64,000 bases of DNA from Anagrus nilaparvatae (taxonomy: Eukaryota; Arthropoda; Insecta; Hymenoptera; Mymaridae). The notes under the pieces were generated by a model. The model was not told the DNA's origin. It made no database searches and saw only the letters and a program-made list of their open reading frames with translations. Positions 40,872-51,548 of this stretch are shown in pieces. The position numbers and the translations under genes are program-made. The stretch is from positions 6,037,501 through 6,101,500 of the forward strand of contig JAKSXM010000247.1 of assembly GCA_022575985.1 (NCBI GenBank). The letters run 5' to 3'. Positions within the stretch are counted from its first letter, which is position 1, and each line of letters begins with the position of its first letter.

Positions 40872-42431
40872 TTACGAATACATAATTTTGAATTGTTTTT
40901 TGTTTTTTTTTTGTACATTTTTTTTTTTTGTAGATAATGGAATTAATTTATGAATAGGTCTAGTTAGCAATGTAGCACTGGTTTTTAGATCCACAACCCT
41001 CGCCAAGTTGTCAGATCCTTTATACACTTTCATTACTCGTGCTAATGGCCACTTTGCTGGTGGCATCGTCTCGTCAGTAATTAAGACAACATCATTTACA
41101 ATTACGTCTCGCTGTGCCAATTTCCATTTGTGTCTTGCTTGTAAGGATTGCAAATAATCACAGGACCAGCGTTTCCACCAATCCTGTGTCATCTGCTGTA
41201 TCAATTTGTATCGTTGTGTTGGGGGTATTTTTTGGTCCAAATAAGATGTCTCAGGTATTAAATAAGATTGTGATTGATTTAATAACAATGAGGGTGACAA
41301 AAATAGGTCCGTGGGGTCCTCTGTCAAGGGCAACAAGGGACGTGAGTTAAGGCAACATTCCACTTGTTTCAAAAAGGTGTAAAATTCCTCAAAAGTGTAC
41401 TTAGTGTTTCCCAGGACTCTAAAAATGTGATGTTTGATCGATTTCACCGCAGCCTCCCAGATTCCGCCAAAATGTGGTGCACCAGGAGGGTTAAATTCCC
41501 AGGTAGTACCTTCGTCAGCTAAGAGTCCAACAAGTTTTTGCATGTAGGATGAATACTCTACATACATTTCCTTGAGGATTCTGTCTGCACCCACGAAGGT
41601 AGTACCACGGTCACTCACCAAACGGGTACAAGCTCCACGAGTTGACGTAAACCTACGAAAAGCAGCGATGAAACTTTGACTATCATAGCCTGAAACTAAT
41701 TCAATATGTATAGCTTTTGTAGCCATACAAACGAACACAACGACATAACCTTTGAAAGGCTTAGCACCTCTACCTTTATGAGTAAGAATACTAAAGGGGC
41801 CTGCATAGTCTACGCCACTAATTCTGAATGGTTTATCAGGTTTTGTTACTCTATAAAATGGTAAATTTCCCATTTTCTGAATCTCACGAGAAGAATTGTA
41901 GCGAATGCAAGAATGACATTTTTTTATTTGAGATTTAACTAGATATTTACATTTTATAATTTTGTACATTGAACTAACCGCAGAAAACGTTTGTTTAATA
42001 GTTCCATGTTTTGTTTCTAAATGAAAAAGTTCTACAAGTAATTGTGAAAGTTTACATTTAAATGGCAAAATTAGAGGATGTTTCTCCTCTTGTGACAAAT
42101 TTGAATTTTCAACTCTACCACCCACTCTCAATAGATTGTCTTGCAAAAAAGGGTTGAAAGAATTTAATGATGACTGTTTAAATACTTCATTTGAATTTTT
42201 AAGGTAATGAATTTCATGTTTATAATGAGCTTTTTGAACCAAGTACACCCATGTTAATATTGATCTATTTATTTCCTCTACTGAAGGAGAGTAAACAATC
42301 GAAAAATCATATTGTAAATCAAACCATTTGCTTGAAAATAATTCAGACTTATTTAAAAACTTTTTTGATTTTGAAGATATTTTATGAACAAATCTTAGTA
42401 CATAAGCTGTGATTCTCAACAATTTTGGCAA
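40872..42431 (-). CDS. pol: BEL/Pao integrase region
   Basis: About 519 codons from the first Met after the third TGA. An HHCC-type zinc region (LFHLETKHG...KKCHSCIRY, about 136-180) is followed by the DDE core: GVDYAGPF (D208), LVSDRGTTF (D274), HFGGIWEAAVKS (E326). The tail (about 440-519) has the DVVLITDE...WPLARV block typical of BEL integrase C termini. It ends in TAA. Same frame as the upstream pieces, so probably the C terminus of one polyprotein. Confidence 0.9.
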   Translation of the reverse strand: MPKLLRITAYVLRFVHKISSKSKKFLNKSELFSSKWFDLQYDFSIVYSPSVEEINRSILTWVYLVQKAHYKHEIHYLKNSNEVFKQSSLNSFNPFLQDNLLRVGGRVENSNLSQEEKHPLILPFKCKLSQLLVELFHLETKHGTIKQTFSAVSSMYKIIKCKYLVKSQIKKCHSCIRYNSSREIQKMGNLPFYRVTKPDKPFRISGVDYAGPFSILTHKGRGAKPFKGYVVVFVCMATKAIHIELVSGYDSQSFIAAFRRFTSTRGACTRLVSDRGTTFVGADRILKEMYVEYSSYMQKLVGLLADEGTTWEFNPPGAPHFGGIWEAAVKSIKHHIFRVLGNTKYTFEEFYTFLKQVECCLNSRPLLPLTEDPTDLFLSPSLLLNQSQSYLIPETSYLDQKIPPTQRYKLIQQMTQDWWKRWSCDYLQSLQARHKWKLAQRDVIVNDVVLITDETMPPAKWPLARVMKVYKGSDNLARVVDLKTSATLLTRPIHKLIPLSTKKKNVQKKNKKQFKIMYS

Positions 42432-42518
42432 GTCTGAATATTTTTCAAGCAGATCCCAGATTTTAACCTTTTTTGATTTTTTCTTTCTACATGAAACATT
42501 TAAATTAGAACATAGTGC

Positions 42519-44825
42519 TCAAACCTCTTTAATTTTTAGAGCTTTACTATCGCTCATTATTGAGTTCGAATCTATTATGAGTTTATTTCCTTCCCACCAC
42601 AAAGGGTGATTTATGAGTTCAGAAGGAGAAATTCCACGAGAAACACAATCAGCTGGGTTATTCTGTGATCTGACGTGGTTCCAAAATGCCTGAGGTACAA
42701 GAAAATGGATATTCGAACATTTATTTGCAATGAAAGGGGGCCACTTTGAAGGGTGGTCACTTAACCAATGCAATACGTCTGTTGAATCAGTAAACAAAAA
42801 CAAATTATTAGGAGGCAATTTTAGAGCACGTAGTACTTTCACAGTTAACCGAGCTAATAGGGCAGCGGCACTAAGTTCTAATTTTGGTATTGTCAGTAGA
42901 GGCTTCATTGGAGCAACTTTTGACTTTGCTTGAATTAAATTTATTGATATTTTATCACCATATATGACTTTTAAATAAACGCAAGCTCCATAAGCAATTT
43001 TAGAAGCGTCAGCAAAACCTATTACTTCAAACTGAGCTTCAGGAACATAATTTAACCATCTACTAACTTTTAGGTCATTTAGAAGTGGGATTTGAGTGTA
43101 CCAACTTAGAAATTCTGATTTTAGATCATTATGCAATGAATCTTCCCAATCAAGCTTGGCAAGCCAGAGCTTTTGAATAAAAGCTTTAGCAGTTATAACA
43201 ACGGGTGCTAACCAGCCTAAGGGATCATACAATTTTGCTATTGATGATAGCACTTTTCTTTTGGTTATTTTGCCATCTAATTTATCAATTGTGATAGTAA
43301 ACGAAAAATAATCTTCATCAGGGTACCAATTTAAACCAAGTAAACCAAAACACGAGTCCACTGACTCTGCAACTATTGAACGAGGAAAATTTAACAATTG
43401 TATATCATTTGCAACCCACTTGTGTAATTTCATACCACCCATCTTGCAGATTCCTATTAAGTCTTTTTGCTTACTCAAGGCCTCTGATAATGAGTGTCCG
43501 CCTGATAGCGTATCATCCATATAAGTTTCCTCATTCAATACTTGCACAGCCAGAGGGTATTTTGAACCCTCATCAATTGCAAGCTGTTTTAAAACTCTAA
43601 TCGCTAAAAAGGGGCTGCTTACCATACCGTATGTAACAGTTTGTAACGAATATGCTTTAATTTCATCAGTTAGATTGTAACGCCAAAGAATTTGCTGAAA
43701 TTTTTGGTCATCAGGATGAACCAGAATCTGTCTGAACATCTGCTCTATGTCAGAAACGAACACGAACCTATACCTTCTCCAGCTTGTCAATAGCTCTGAT
43801 AAATCTGGCAACAGGTTTGCCCCAGTATGCAAAATACTGATAATGGACAACTTGTTGAAATCTTCAGCAGAGCCATTGAAAACGGAGCGAAATTTAGGAT
43901 TTTCAGGGTTTATGCTATGTTTTTTAACGAAGCCATGGTGTGGCAAAAAATAACATTTAGTCAAATCAACAAATTTTGATACCTTCATATGTCCAGTATC
44001 CTCATAATCTTTCATGAATTTTATGTAGGCTTTTTGAAAAATTGAATCTTTCGAAAAACGAGCTTCAGTCCTGGATAAAACATTTTTGGCTATATTGAAC
44101 GAGCCAGTGAATTTTAAATCATGGGGATTTACAACTTTGAATGGAAGTCTGACTACGTAACGACCTGTTACATCTCTTGAATGCGTTTGAACAAAGAAGT
44201 CCTCACACTCCTGCTCTTCCGGACTGAGCAAGAGTGAAGAGGGGTCAAAAAGTTCCTCCTGTTTCCAGAACTTTTCCAAGTCGAACAAGAGATCAGCAGC
44301 GTCTGAATCAACCTTAATCGAACAACACGTGGAACCCATGCCACAATTACCTGATAAAACCCAACCTAATTTGGTTTTTGTGGCAATAGGTTCATTTGAT
44401 TCACCCCTCCTGATCCCTTCCTCGACTACGGAAGCATGGACAGAAGAGCCTAAAAGAACTTCAATTTTTTCATTGGTATTGAAGTGAGGATCTGCTAATG
44501 TTAAATGACTTAAATGATTTGAATTTGATGCAACATTAGCTGCAGTTGAGTATGAGGTTATTTTAGGGATGACGTTTGCAATTACATCAAGGCTAAAATC
44601 CGAATAGAAATGAGGTGCGACATTAATTGGAACTGATTTTTTGCAAATGAAATTATTTTTGCCACCGACTCCAGTTATTGGAAGTTTCGTTGGAATGCAA
44701 CGAGAACCTAATTTTTTAAACAAAAATTCACTAACAAATGAGGCCTGAGAACATTGGTCAATTAGGGCCCTAACTGGAAGGCGACAACCATTTTCTGAGG
44801 TTATATTGACTATTGCTGTAGCCAA
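42519..44825 (-). CDS. pol: BEL/Pao protease, reverse transcriptase and RNase H
   Basis: 768 codons between the second and third TGA. The protease motif RALIDQCSQASF has D23 but Cys where the D-S/T-G or D-Q-G triad has Gly. The RT palm has YMDD (Y435-D438) in EETYMDDTLSGG, and motif A in the VFVSDIEQMF region. RNase H follows with GFADASK (D606) and FTDSTDVL (D680), then the PADCVSRG and WW segments seen in BEL elements. The terminal codon TGA (42,519-42,521) precedes ALCSN in the same frame. Confidence 0.92.
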   Translation of the reverse strand: MATAIVNITSENGCRLPVRALIDQCSQASFVSEFLFKKLGSRCIPTKLPITGVGGKNNFICKKSVPINVAPHFYSDFSLDVIANVIPKITSYSTAANVASNSNHLSHLTLADPHFNTNEKIEVLLGSSVHASVVEEGIRRGESNEPIATKTKLGWVLSGNCGMGSTCCSIKVDSDAADLLFDLEKFWKQEELFDPSSLLLSPEEQECEDFFVQTHSRDVTGRYVVRLPFKVVNPHDLKFTGSFNIAKNVLSRTEARFSKDSIFQKAYIKFMKDYEDTGHMKVSKFVDLTKCYFLPHHGFVKKHSINPENPKFRSVFNGSAEDFNKLSIISILHTGANLLPDLSELLTSWRRYRFVFVSDIEQMFRQILVHPDDQKFQQILWRYNLTDEIKAYSLQTVTYGMVSSPFLAIRVLKQLAIDEGSKYPLAVQVLNEETYMDDTLSGGHSLSEALSKQKDLIGICKMGGMKLHKWVANDIQLLNFPRSIVAESVDSCFGLLGLNWYPDEDYFSFTITIDKLDGKITKRKVLSSIAKLYDPLGWLAPVVITAKAFIQKLWLAKLDWEDSLHNDLKSEFLSWYTQIPLLNDLKVSRWLNYVPEAQFEVIGFADASKIAYGACVYLKVIYGDKISINLIQAKSKVAPMKPLLTIPKLELSAAALLARLTVKVLRALKLPPNNLFLFTDSTDVLHWLSDHPSKWPPFIANKCSNIHFLVPQAFWNHVRSQNNPADCVSRGISPSELINHPLWWEGNKLIIDSNSIMSDSKALKIKEV

Positions 44826-44843
44826 TAAAACCGATTTTGGTTG

Positions 44844-45557
44844 TCATGAAGTGCTAGAGCCACCTGACCCTGTTAAACATGATTGCTGAACAACCTGCCT
44901 ACCAGTTTGTACATTAGCATTGAGAGTAGCATTGTTTTGATTACCTTGAGAAATGTGTTGCCTTTTTTTATAATTTACTATGTGTAAGGTAGAATTATGT
45001 TTGTTATTACAAATTGTGCACCTTTTCTCAGAGGTACATTTATTTGAGAAATGGTTGCCTAAACAATTGAAACATCTTTTCTTTGATTTAACGAATTCTA
45101 TTCTTTGAGGTATTGATTTTGATTTAAAAGTAGGACATTGAGCAAAATGGTGGTTATTTTTACAAATTAAACATTCATTTTTATTGGAAGCACCACTTGG
45201 CTTTTGTTCTACTTGAGCATGGAAAACTTTTGCAGGTTGAGTTGAAACATTTTGATTTTTTTGTTTAGTTTGATTGTTAAGCATGCAAGAACCATTATAA
45301 TTTTCAATTAATTCCATCATGTTAATTTGATTTTCCAAAAATTGTATAAAAATAGCAAAAGTGGTAGGTTCAGAATTCCGTTCAACAGTTGTTTTGGTTG
45401 CTTGGGCTGGGGTGGGAGGTGTAGGTGTAGTGTTAACTAAGGATTGCAAATTCAAGTTGTTTACAAAAGTTTCAAAATGTATTTTTGCATCACTGTGTAA
45501 TAATGAGACACCATGAAAAACTAAAAAGTCGTCCCAAGTCTCAACAGGACGTTGCAA
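44844..45557 (-). CDS. gag: BEL/Pao Gag, C-terminal part with zinc knuckles
   Basis: Same frame as the pieces on either side. The first residues (RPVETWDDFLVF) match the end of the BEL Gag DUF1759 region. Zinc-binding CLICKNNHHFAQC, CFNCLGNHFSNKC and a third Cys-rich CTICNNKHNSTLH follow. TGA at 44,844-44,846 lies at the Gag/protease border, where read-through stops occur in some retroviruses. Confidence 0.88.
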   Translation of the reverse strand: MQRPVETWDDFLVFHGVSLLHSDAKIHFETFVNNLNLQSLVNTTPTPPTPAQATKTTVERNSEPTTFAIFIQFLENQINMMELIENYNGSCMLNNQTKQKNQNVSTQPAKVFHAQVEQKPSGASNKNECLICKNNHHFAQCPTFKSKSIPQRIEFVKSKKRCFNCLGNHFSNKCTSEKRCTICNNKHNSTLHIVNYKKRQHISQGNQNNATLNANVQTGRQVVQQSCLTGSGGSSTS

Positions 45558-45614
45558 AACTTTAAGTGAGGAGATAGGGGTATTCAGGGAATCTAGTATT
45601 CTCTTAAGTTCCTT

Positions 45615-46310
45615 TCAAGTATAATCATTCATAGGCTTAATTGAAAAAATTGATGACATATGTGCATTGATCAACCTTTTTTTGTTTTCATAGCGATCAG
45701 TCAATTTTTTCCAAACAATGTTAAAATTTTTCTCAGTTAATGAAAAAGAGTTTACTAGATTCCATGCATCTCCCTTTACATGGGACCTAAGATAACTTAA
45801 CTTGTAAACATCAGAAAGCTTTTCTCGGTTTACTACTGCTGTAATAAAAACGTCTCTAAAAGCTTCCCAGTTTTTAAATTCACCGTCAAATTCAGGCAAG
45901 GCAATTCTTGGCAAGCGCTCACAATCATAAGAGCTCCCTGTATTATTATTGTTATCATTAGCATTATGAAAAGTTTCATTAAAATGGGTAGAATCCAAAA
46001 ATACATGAGCAGGTGGGGGAGGGTGCTCATCTAAATATTTTTGAAATAAACTAGAAACCTGTATGTAAGTTTCTTCTGTTGCTTCAAATAATTCCTCTGT
46101 AAAATAGGGTTGGGTTCTCATCTTTTCAATATCAGGGCTTATAAGTAACTTTGAATGATTTGTTTCAAATTTTAAAAATGTGTTCTGAAGGCTAGACAGC
46201 CTAACTTTACAAGAAGAAATTGACATAGAGTTACCTTCTTTTAAGAAATGCTCATAAGCATTTTTTATTCTAGGGACTAATGATAATTGGTTGAGTATTA
46301 TGTCAGTCAT
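45615..46310 (-). CDS. gag: BEL/Pao Gag, N-terminal part
   Basis: Starts at ATG 46,310. Helical N terminus, then LPRIALPEFDGEFKNWEAFRDVFITAV, the hallmark P.F.G....W..F...F motif of BEL/Pao Gag (DUF1759), and LSYLRSHVKGDAWNLV. A TGA at 45,615-45,617 interrupts the domain before KELKRILDS, in frame. Confidence 0.88.
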   Translation of the reverse strand: MTDIILNQLSLVPRIKNAYEHFLKEGNSMSISSCKVRLSSLQNTFLKFETNHSKLLISPDIEKMRTQPYFTEELFEATEETYIQVSSLFQKYLDEHPPPPAHVFLDSTHFNETFHNANDNNNNTGSSYDCERLPRIALPEFDGEFKNWEAFRDVFITAVVNREKLSDVYKLSYLRSHVKGDAWNLVNSFSLTEKNFNIVWKKLTDRYENKKRLINAHMSSIFSIKPMNDYT

Positions 46311-48186
46311 GGTGAAATTGGCAAAACGAGTATGTTATTATATAAAAATATTAAATTAATTTTTTTTTTTAAAAAAATAAAAAAGCAATAAATTTGTTTT
46401 ACAAAAATAAACCAAATAAAATTGAGAGTTGCAAAGCAAACACAAATAATGCAAAATGTATAAGATACAAGCAAATCAAAACAATTATCAATTTTTAATT
46501 TTTGTTGACTTTATGCAAATCTCAAAAAAAAAAAAAAAAATAATAAATGAAAACCTTAAGTTAACGAAAAGATGCCAGCAGCAAGGTCCAACAGCTGATG
46601 ATTAGTTGTTGAAAAAGAAAAAAAAGATCCTGATTGTTGGCTGATGTGTATTGAAGGCTGCAAACAACTGACAAGGGTGTTTCACAAGGGACCAATGCTG
46701 CAAAGTAAGTTGAACCTAGGTAACATCAAAAAATTTTAGTATTTTGTAAAAAAATAAATTAATGTTATGATAATGTGATTTTAAAAAAGAATTAAAAAAA
46801 ATTAGACAATGAGGTAGGACTATAATGTTTAAGATTTTGATTTAAATTTAAGTTAAAAAAAAAAAAAATTGTGAAATGAATTGTTGTATTTTAAATTGAA
46901 TATATAAAAAAAGAAAATTTTATTTTTGTTAAGATTGTAAAAATATAATGTCAGAAGTCGGCCCCAACTTGTGAGAAATTACAATACAATAAAAAATTAA
47001 TTTTGATAAAGTAAAGTACAAGTACTGTGAAAAAAAAAAAATTTATATTAATAATACTTTGAATTTTATACAATAATAATTGTGCACAAAAATATGAAAT
47101 TTGTACACAAATTTAATTGTAAAAAAAAGTAAAATTTTAAAAAATGATTTGAATTTAAATAAACAAGAGATTTTAACAATTTTAATATGTATTTAAAAAA
47201 AAAAAAAAAAATTTACTTTATCAAAAATTAAAAGGACAAATATACATAACTTGTGATTTTCCTTTTTTGAGTTATGTTGTCGTCTGCTGGAAAATTGGAG
47301 TTGAATAACAAGTTAGCAGCGTGTACGATGTTGAAGAATTTTTTTTGGCAGAAGAAGGTGTATAAGAGAAGATGGCCACCGCTGAATATTTCCCCCTTCA
47401 AGAAATAAATTTTGAAATGATGGAACCATGTGTGCGCACCTGCGCAATGATGAAAATAAAAATTATGGATGCCGTCTTTTCTTTTTTCTTCTTCCTCCAA
47501 CAATTAATTTTTTTTTTTGCGTTGTTAAAAAAAATGAAAATTTTAAATTTTCTTGAAAATTTTTGATTTTGAACGTTGAAAAATTACTAAATTTGCTTGC
47601 TTCTTAGAAAAATTTAAACTTCTACTTCTTTTTTTTTTTTTTTAAATTTATGTCCATGTGCTTGCAATTATTTTTGCATGTTGTGGTGATGACGATGATG
47701 CCGGTTATGAAAAGCGTTTATCTTTGATTTTTGAATATGAGTTCGTGATGATTACACAATTCTTTGCAAAATTTTTGAGATAAACTTGATAAAAAAAATA
47801 AATTCTTTTTCACTTTGAACTTTTATATAATCACCACACAATAAAAAAGTAATAAGAAAAAAAAGGAAACAAACAAGCACATGGCGTCGTACACACTTTT
47901 GAATTGAGTTAATGATATTTGATGATAAAATTTTATCATGCTGTAAAGTTTTAAAATTTATAATTTTCTTGCAAATTGAAAATTAATGAGGGGCACGCTA
48001 TAAAGCGGCCAAACATTTTAAAAAATGAAATTTTAACGGCACTGAGTTTTACACACCGGCCATGATGCAAGCCGCGTGTTGATCGTATTATAATTTAAGA
48101 TTTTTTTAAGAAAAAAAAGAGCTTCACACGATCACTTTTGATAAAAAAAAAAATTCACTTAGTCTTTTTTACGATGGGATGCCAGA
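46311..48186 (-). other. Long BEL 5' leader
   Basis: About 1.9 kb between the PBS and gag. AT-rich with A/T homopolymers and only short frames. No extra gene is supportable. Confidence 0.6.
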
Positions 48187-48385
48187 TGTTGACGCAGAGG
48201 TTATTTGTAAATTAATTAATACACAATTATAATTATGTTTTAAAATGTATTTATTGACACATTTTATGCATGTTGCTTCCATGCTGGTGTACGACGTACT
48301 GAGGGGAACGCCGTTATACAAGTTGGGGGATCGACGCGCGCGCGCTCTCACACATATTGCATAGATATACACTCAATTTATAACA
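48187..48385 (-). repeat. BEL 5' LTR (199 bp)
   Basis: Identical to 40,418-40,616; followed on the plus strand by the attac TSD. Confidence 0.95.
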
Positions 48386-48415
48386 ATTACTTTGAGATAT
48401 TATTTTATATATATA

Positions 48416-49280
48416 CTAGGGGGCTCCGCCTCCTGCGCGCTACGCGCGCCAACCCCCGCAGAGTGATTGAAGTATTGCGATAGTATATTTTTATAATCAC
48501 TTGCAAGGCGTACCACAGTGTAGTAAAAAAAAAAAAAGTGGCCAAAAATCAGCTTCAACGCGATTTCTTAAATAAAAAGGTAAAATATTTATAGTTTCAA
48601 AATAAAAAAAAAAAATTTTAAGTACAACTCTGTATTAAAATATGCACATAAATGATAAATAAACCTAAAAAAAGTGTATTAGTATAATTTTAGATGGTTG
48701 TATGTAGTATAAAGATGTGTTAGTCAACATTTGCAATTTAGTCAAAATATTTTTAAAAAAATGAAAAATTAGATTTTTCTATTTTTACTTATATTTTAAA
48801 CTTAAAAAAAGTATAAAAAATATAGATTATATAAAAACATAAAAAAAACAACTTTATAATAATTGGTTAAATACAAAAAAAAAACCGCATTGGCCCAAAA
48901 GGACCACTTTGGCCCAATAGGTTCACTTTGGCCCAGAAGGACCATTTTGGCCCAGAAGGACCATTTTGGCCCAAAAGGTCCATTTTGGCACAAAAGGCTC
49001 ATTTTGGCACAAAAGGTCCATTTTGGCACAAAAGGTCCATTTTGGCACAAAAGGCTCATTTTGGCACAAAAGGTTCATTTTGACACAAAAGGTCCAATTT
49101 GGCCCAAAAGGTCCATTTTGGCACAAAAGGTCCAATTTGGCCCAAAAGGTCTATTTTGTCACAAAAGGTCCATTTTGGCACAAAAGGTCCATTTTGGCAC
49201 AAAAGGTCCATTGGCACAAAGGGCTCATGCGACAGCGGCGGCAGCGGCGGCGGTGGTTATAACTTTATAATATATAGAGA
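48416..49280 (-). mobile_element. Non-autonomous Helitron, copy 2
   Basis: Read on the minus strand: A|TCTCTATATATTATAAAG ... GCGCGC-GTA-GCGCGC ... GGAGCCCCCTAG|T. Canonical TC start, hairpin and CTAG end, in an AT dinucleotide. It differs from copy 1 by a missing block of about 165 bp (copy 1 about 690-830) and by minisatellite unit number. No Rep/helicase. Confidence 0.85.
48889..49225 (-). repeat. 19-bp minisatellite in Helitron copy 2
   Basis: About seventeen copies of ggtccattttggcacaaaa (plus-strand view). It explains the overlapping open frames on both strands here. Confidence 0.85.
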
Positions 49281-49409
49281 TTATTAGTTATTAAACACAT
49301 TTTTATCAACTTTATATACTATATTAACAATTAATTAAATTTCAAATAGAAGATACATAATTTTACAAATTTAATTTAAAAAAAACATAAGAAACTTGTT
49401 ATTATATTA

Positions 49410-51039
49410 TACCCACTTCCCTACAGTATCGACGGAAACAACAGCTTAAAAGACGTCTGAAATAACGTTGCTTGAGACGTTTGAATAAGGTTTTAAACAT
49501 AGTATATATATGTATATATATAATGTATATGTATATATTTTTTTTATATACATATTTTTTTGATAAATTAAAAATATTAAATCAAATTTATAGGTAAAAT
49601 TTTTTTTATTTTAGCAATTTTTACAGAGTATATAAGTGAAAAACAAATAAAAAATTACAATTAGTAATTAAAATAGTTTACATCTCAGCCTTGATTGAAT
49701 GAGTTTCTTTTGTCCCGCCGATTCCTATAAAACCTAAAATTCAGACAATAATTATTCATAAATTTAGTATGTTAACAGCAAGCGGAATTTTTTTTTTTAA
49801 CGATTGAAATGTCTTCAAATGTAAAGAAAATTAAAAAAAAATTATTTACAAGCATTTAAAATGCAAGTAACGTGGCATGATAAATCATAATAAATAATTT
49901 TTTTTTACTTTTCTTTGCATTTTATGACATATGCAACCATTTAAAATATACATTATCTATTTATTTTTTTAAGGGTAGCAATCTATTGTTAATATTTTCA
50001 TATAAATAACCTGTTGTAAGAAATGGTATGTAATAGTAAAAGAAATTGTTATACTGGTTTTGTTTAGATTTCACTGAGTTAGAGTTAGCGTTAACAACTT
50101 GGTTATTATTAAATTAAAATTTGTATTATATCAAATCTAATTATGTTTTGGCATAAAATTTAAGCAATGTTGCTTTTTGGACTTGGTATTAACAGTACTT
50201 AATATTTTAAACTTTACTTTCTTTACCGAGAAGGCAATATAAAATACTTTTATGTTGAATATATATAATTAACAAAACTTTGGATTTGATTAGTAAAATT
50301 TTAATTTTAAAAGTAACCCAGTTGTTAACGCTAACTCTAAGTCAGTGAAATCTAAACAGATCCAGTGTAACAATAATTTTTTTTATTACATACCATTTGT
50401 TAAAACACAGGCTATTCTACTTTTTTAAAGGTACAAATTTATATGATTAATATTTTCAAAAAGTAAATAACCTGTTTTTATTTAACAAAAGCAAAAGTTT
50501 GAGATAAAATTTAAGCGATGTTGCTTTTTTGTGCTTGGTATTAAGAATACTTTTTTTTTTTGAAGAATTTGCCAAACTTATACAATCAATTAGTATTTTA
50601 CCTTATTATTTGATCTTTTAAAGTTGCTCTGCTCAATGGTTAAAGTTTTGGAAGTTAACCGATGTAGATTCTGATGTTGTAAAAATACCTAATAAAAGTA
50701 AATAAATGAAATAAAAGTTTAATAATATTATAAGGATAAATTATTTATAATAAAAACTTAAATCAATTAATTACATTTTATTGTTTATTAGGGTTCCTAC
50801 TAGCTCTCCTTTGCAGTTTTGCACTGTTTGCCGTTGAATCAGATAACCTACAAAAAATAAAAACACAAAGAAAAAGTTTTTTACAATAAGTATAATAAGG
50901 ATTTTCAAAACTTATCTGAATTTTTTTATGAAGAATGCTGCAGTTCTTGAAGTAACAATTTATAATAAAAGTATTTAGGTATATTAATATTAAAATTTAA
51001 ACAAAAAAAACGTTTATACTATTTGCCATGCTTTGCGAA
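49410..51039. repeat. Left long TIR arm
   Basis: Mirrored by 54,120-55,855. Internal palindromic pair: about 49,970-50,110 against 50,320-50,480. Confidence 0.8.
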
Positions 51040-51278
51040 TATATCTATGTAACATTTGTGTTAGTAAGTTTTGTCTCTTTGTTATTTCACATCATCCAGC
51101 TCTGCAGCGCCGCGAGTTTAGTTCCGGTATAATGGTTTCTTTTGGTCTTCATGTGGTGCTTGTCCTCGTGTTCAAGAAGTTTTTTTTATTTTGAAGATAA
51201 TTTTATCGTTTTAATTTTAATTATTTTTATTATTCTTATCAGAATAATTATCAACCCTTCAAATAAAATTAAGAACAT
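51040..51278 (+). other. Unique centre of the long-TIR element
   Basis: A short GC-richer patch (ctctgcagcgccgcgagtttagttccggtata, 51,099-51,130) precedes an ATG at 51,132 opening MVSFGLHVVLVLVF, which could be a first exon with a hydrophobic N terminus. The LINE insertion at 51,298 interrupts whatever followed. Weak evidence for a gene. Confidence 0.3.
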
Positions 51279-51295
51279 ATACCTAACACCAAATG

Positions 51296-51297
<2 letters not shown>
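51279..51297. repeat. LINE TSD, copy next to the poly(A) end
   Basis: The 19 bases atacctaacaccaaatgtt recur at 54,090-54,108, bracketing the LINE. The final tt overlaps the poly(T) run, so the true length is 17-19 bp. Confidence 0.9.
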
Positions 51298-51326
<29 letters not shown>

Positions 51327-51548
51327 GGAAATATGTGAATCTTGCATCAGCCATGGAATGTTTGCGGGCCTTAAAGACCCGCAAATTTCTATGACCGCCC
51401 AGTTGTACGAAGTGTACAACTGGGAGACTACCCCCGCGCTTGTATGTCCCAAACCGGAACTCCCTTTTCAGGTATAACTTCAGTTTGGGACGCGCAGCCT
51501 AGGCAGCTAGCCGCTGCCTTCCCCCCTGCTTAGGGGCAGGAGAGCTCT

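Larger units (their letters stand above)
40418..48385 (-). mobile_element. Full-length BEL/Pao LTR retrotransposon
   Basis: 7,968 bp with two 199-bp LTRs (TGTTGACG...TTATAACA read on the plus strand) that I find identical, flanked by attac TSDs (40,413-40,417 and 48,386-48,390). PBS-like TGGCATCCCATCG lies 2 nt inside the 5' LTR (complement of 48,172-48,184). A purine tract GGATGGGTGGAA is next to the 3' LTR (complement of 40,617-40,628). Domain order is Gag (DUF1759-type, CCHC), protease, RT, RNase H, integrase, all in one frame broken only by three TGA codons. A recent insertion. Confidence 0.95.
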
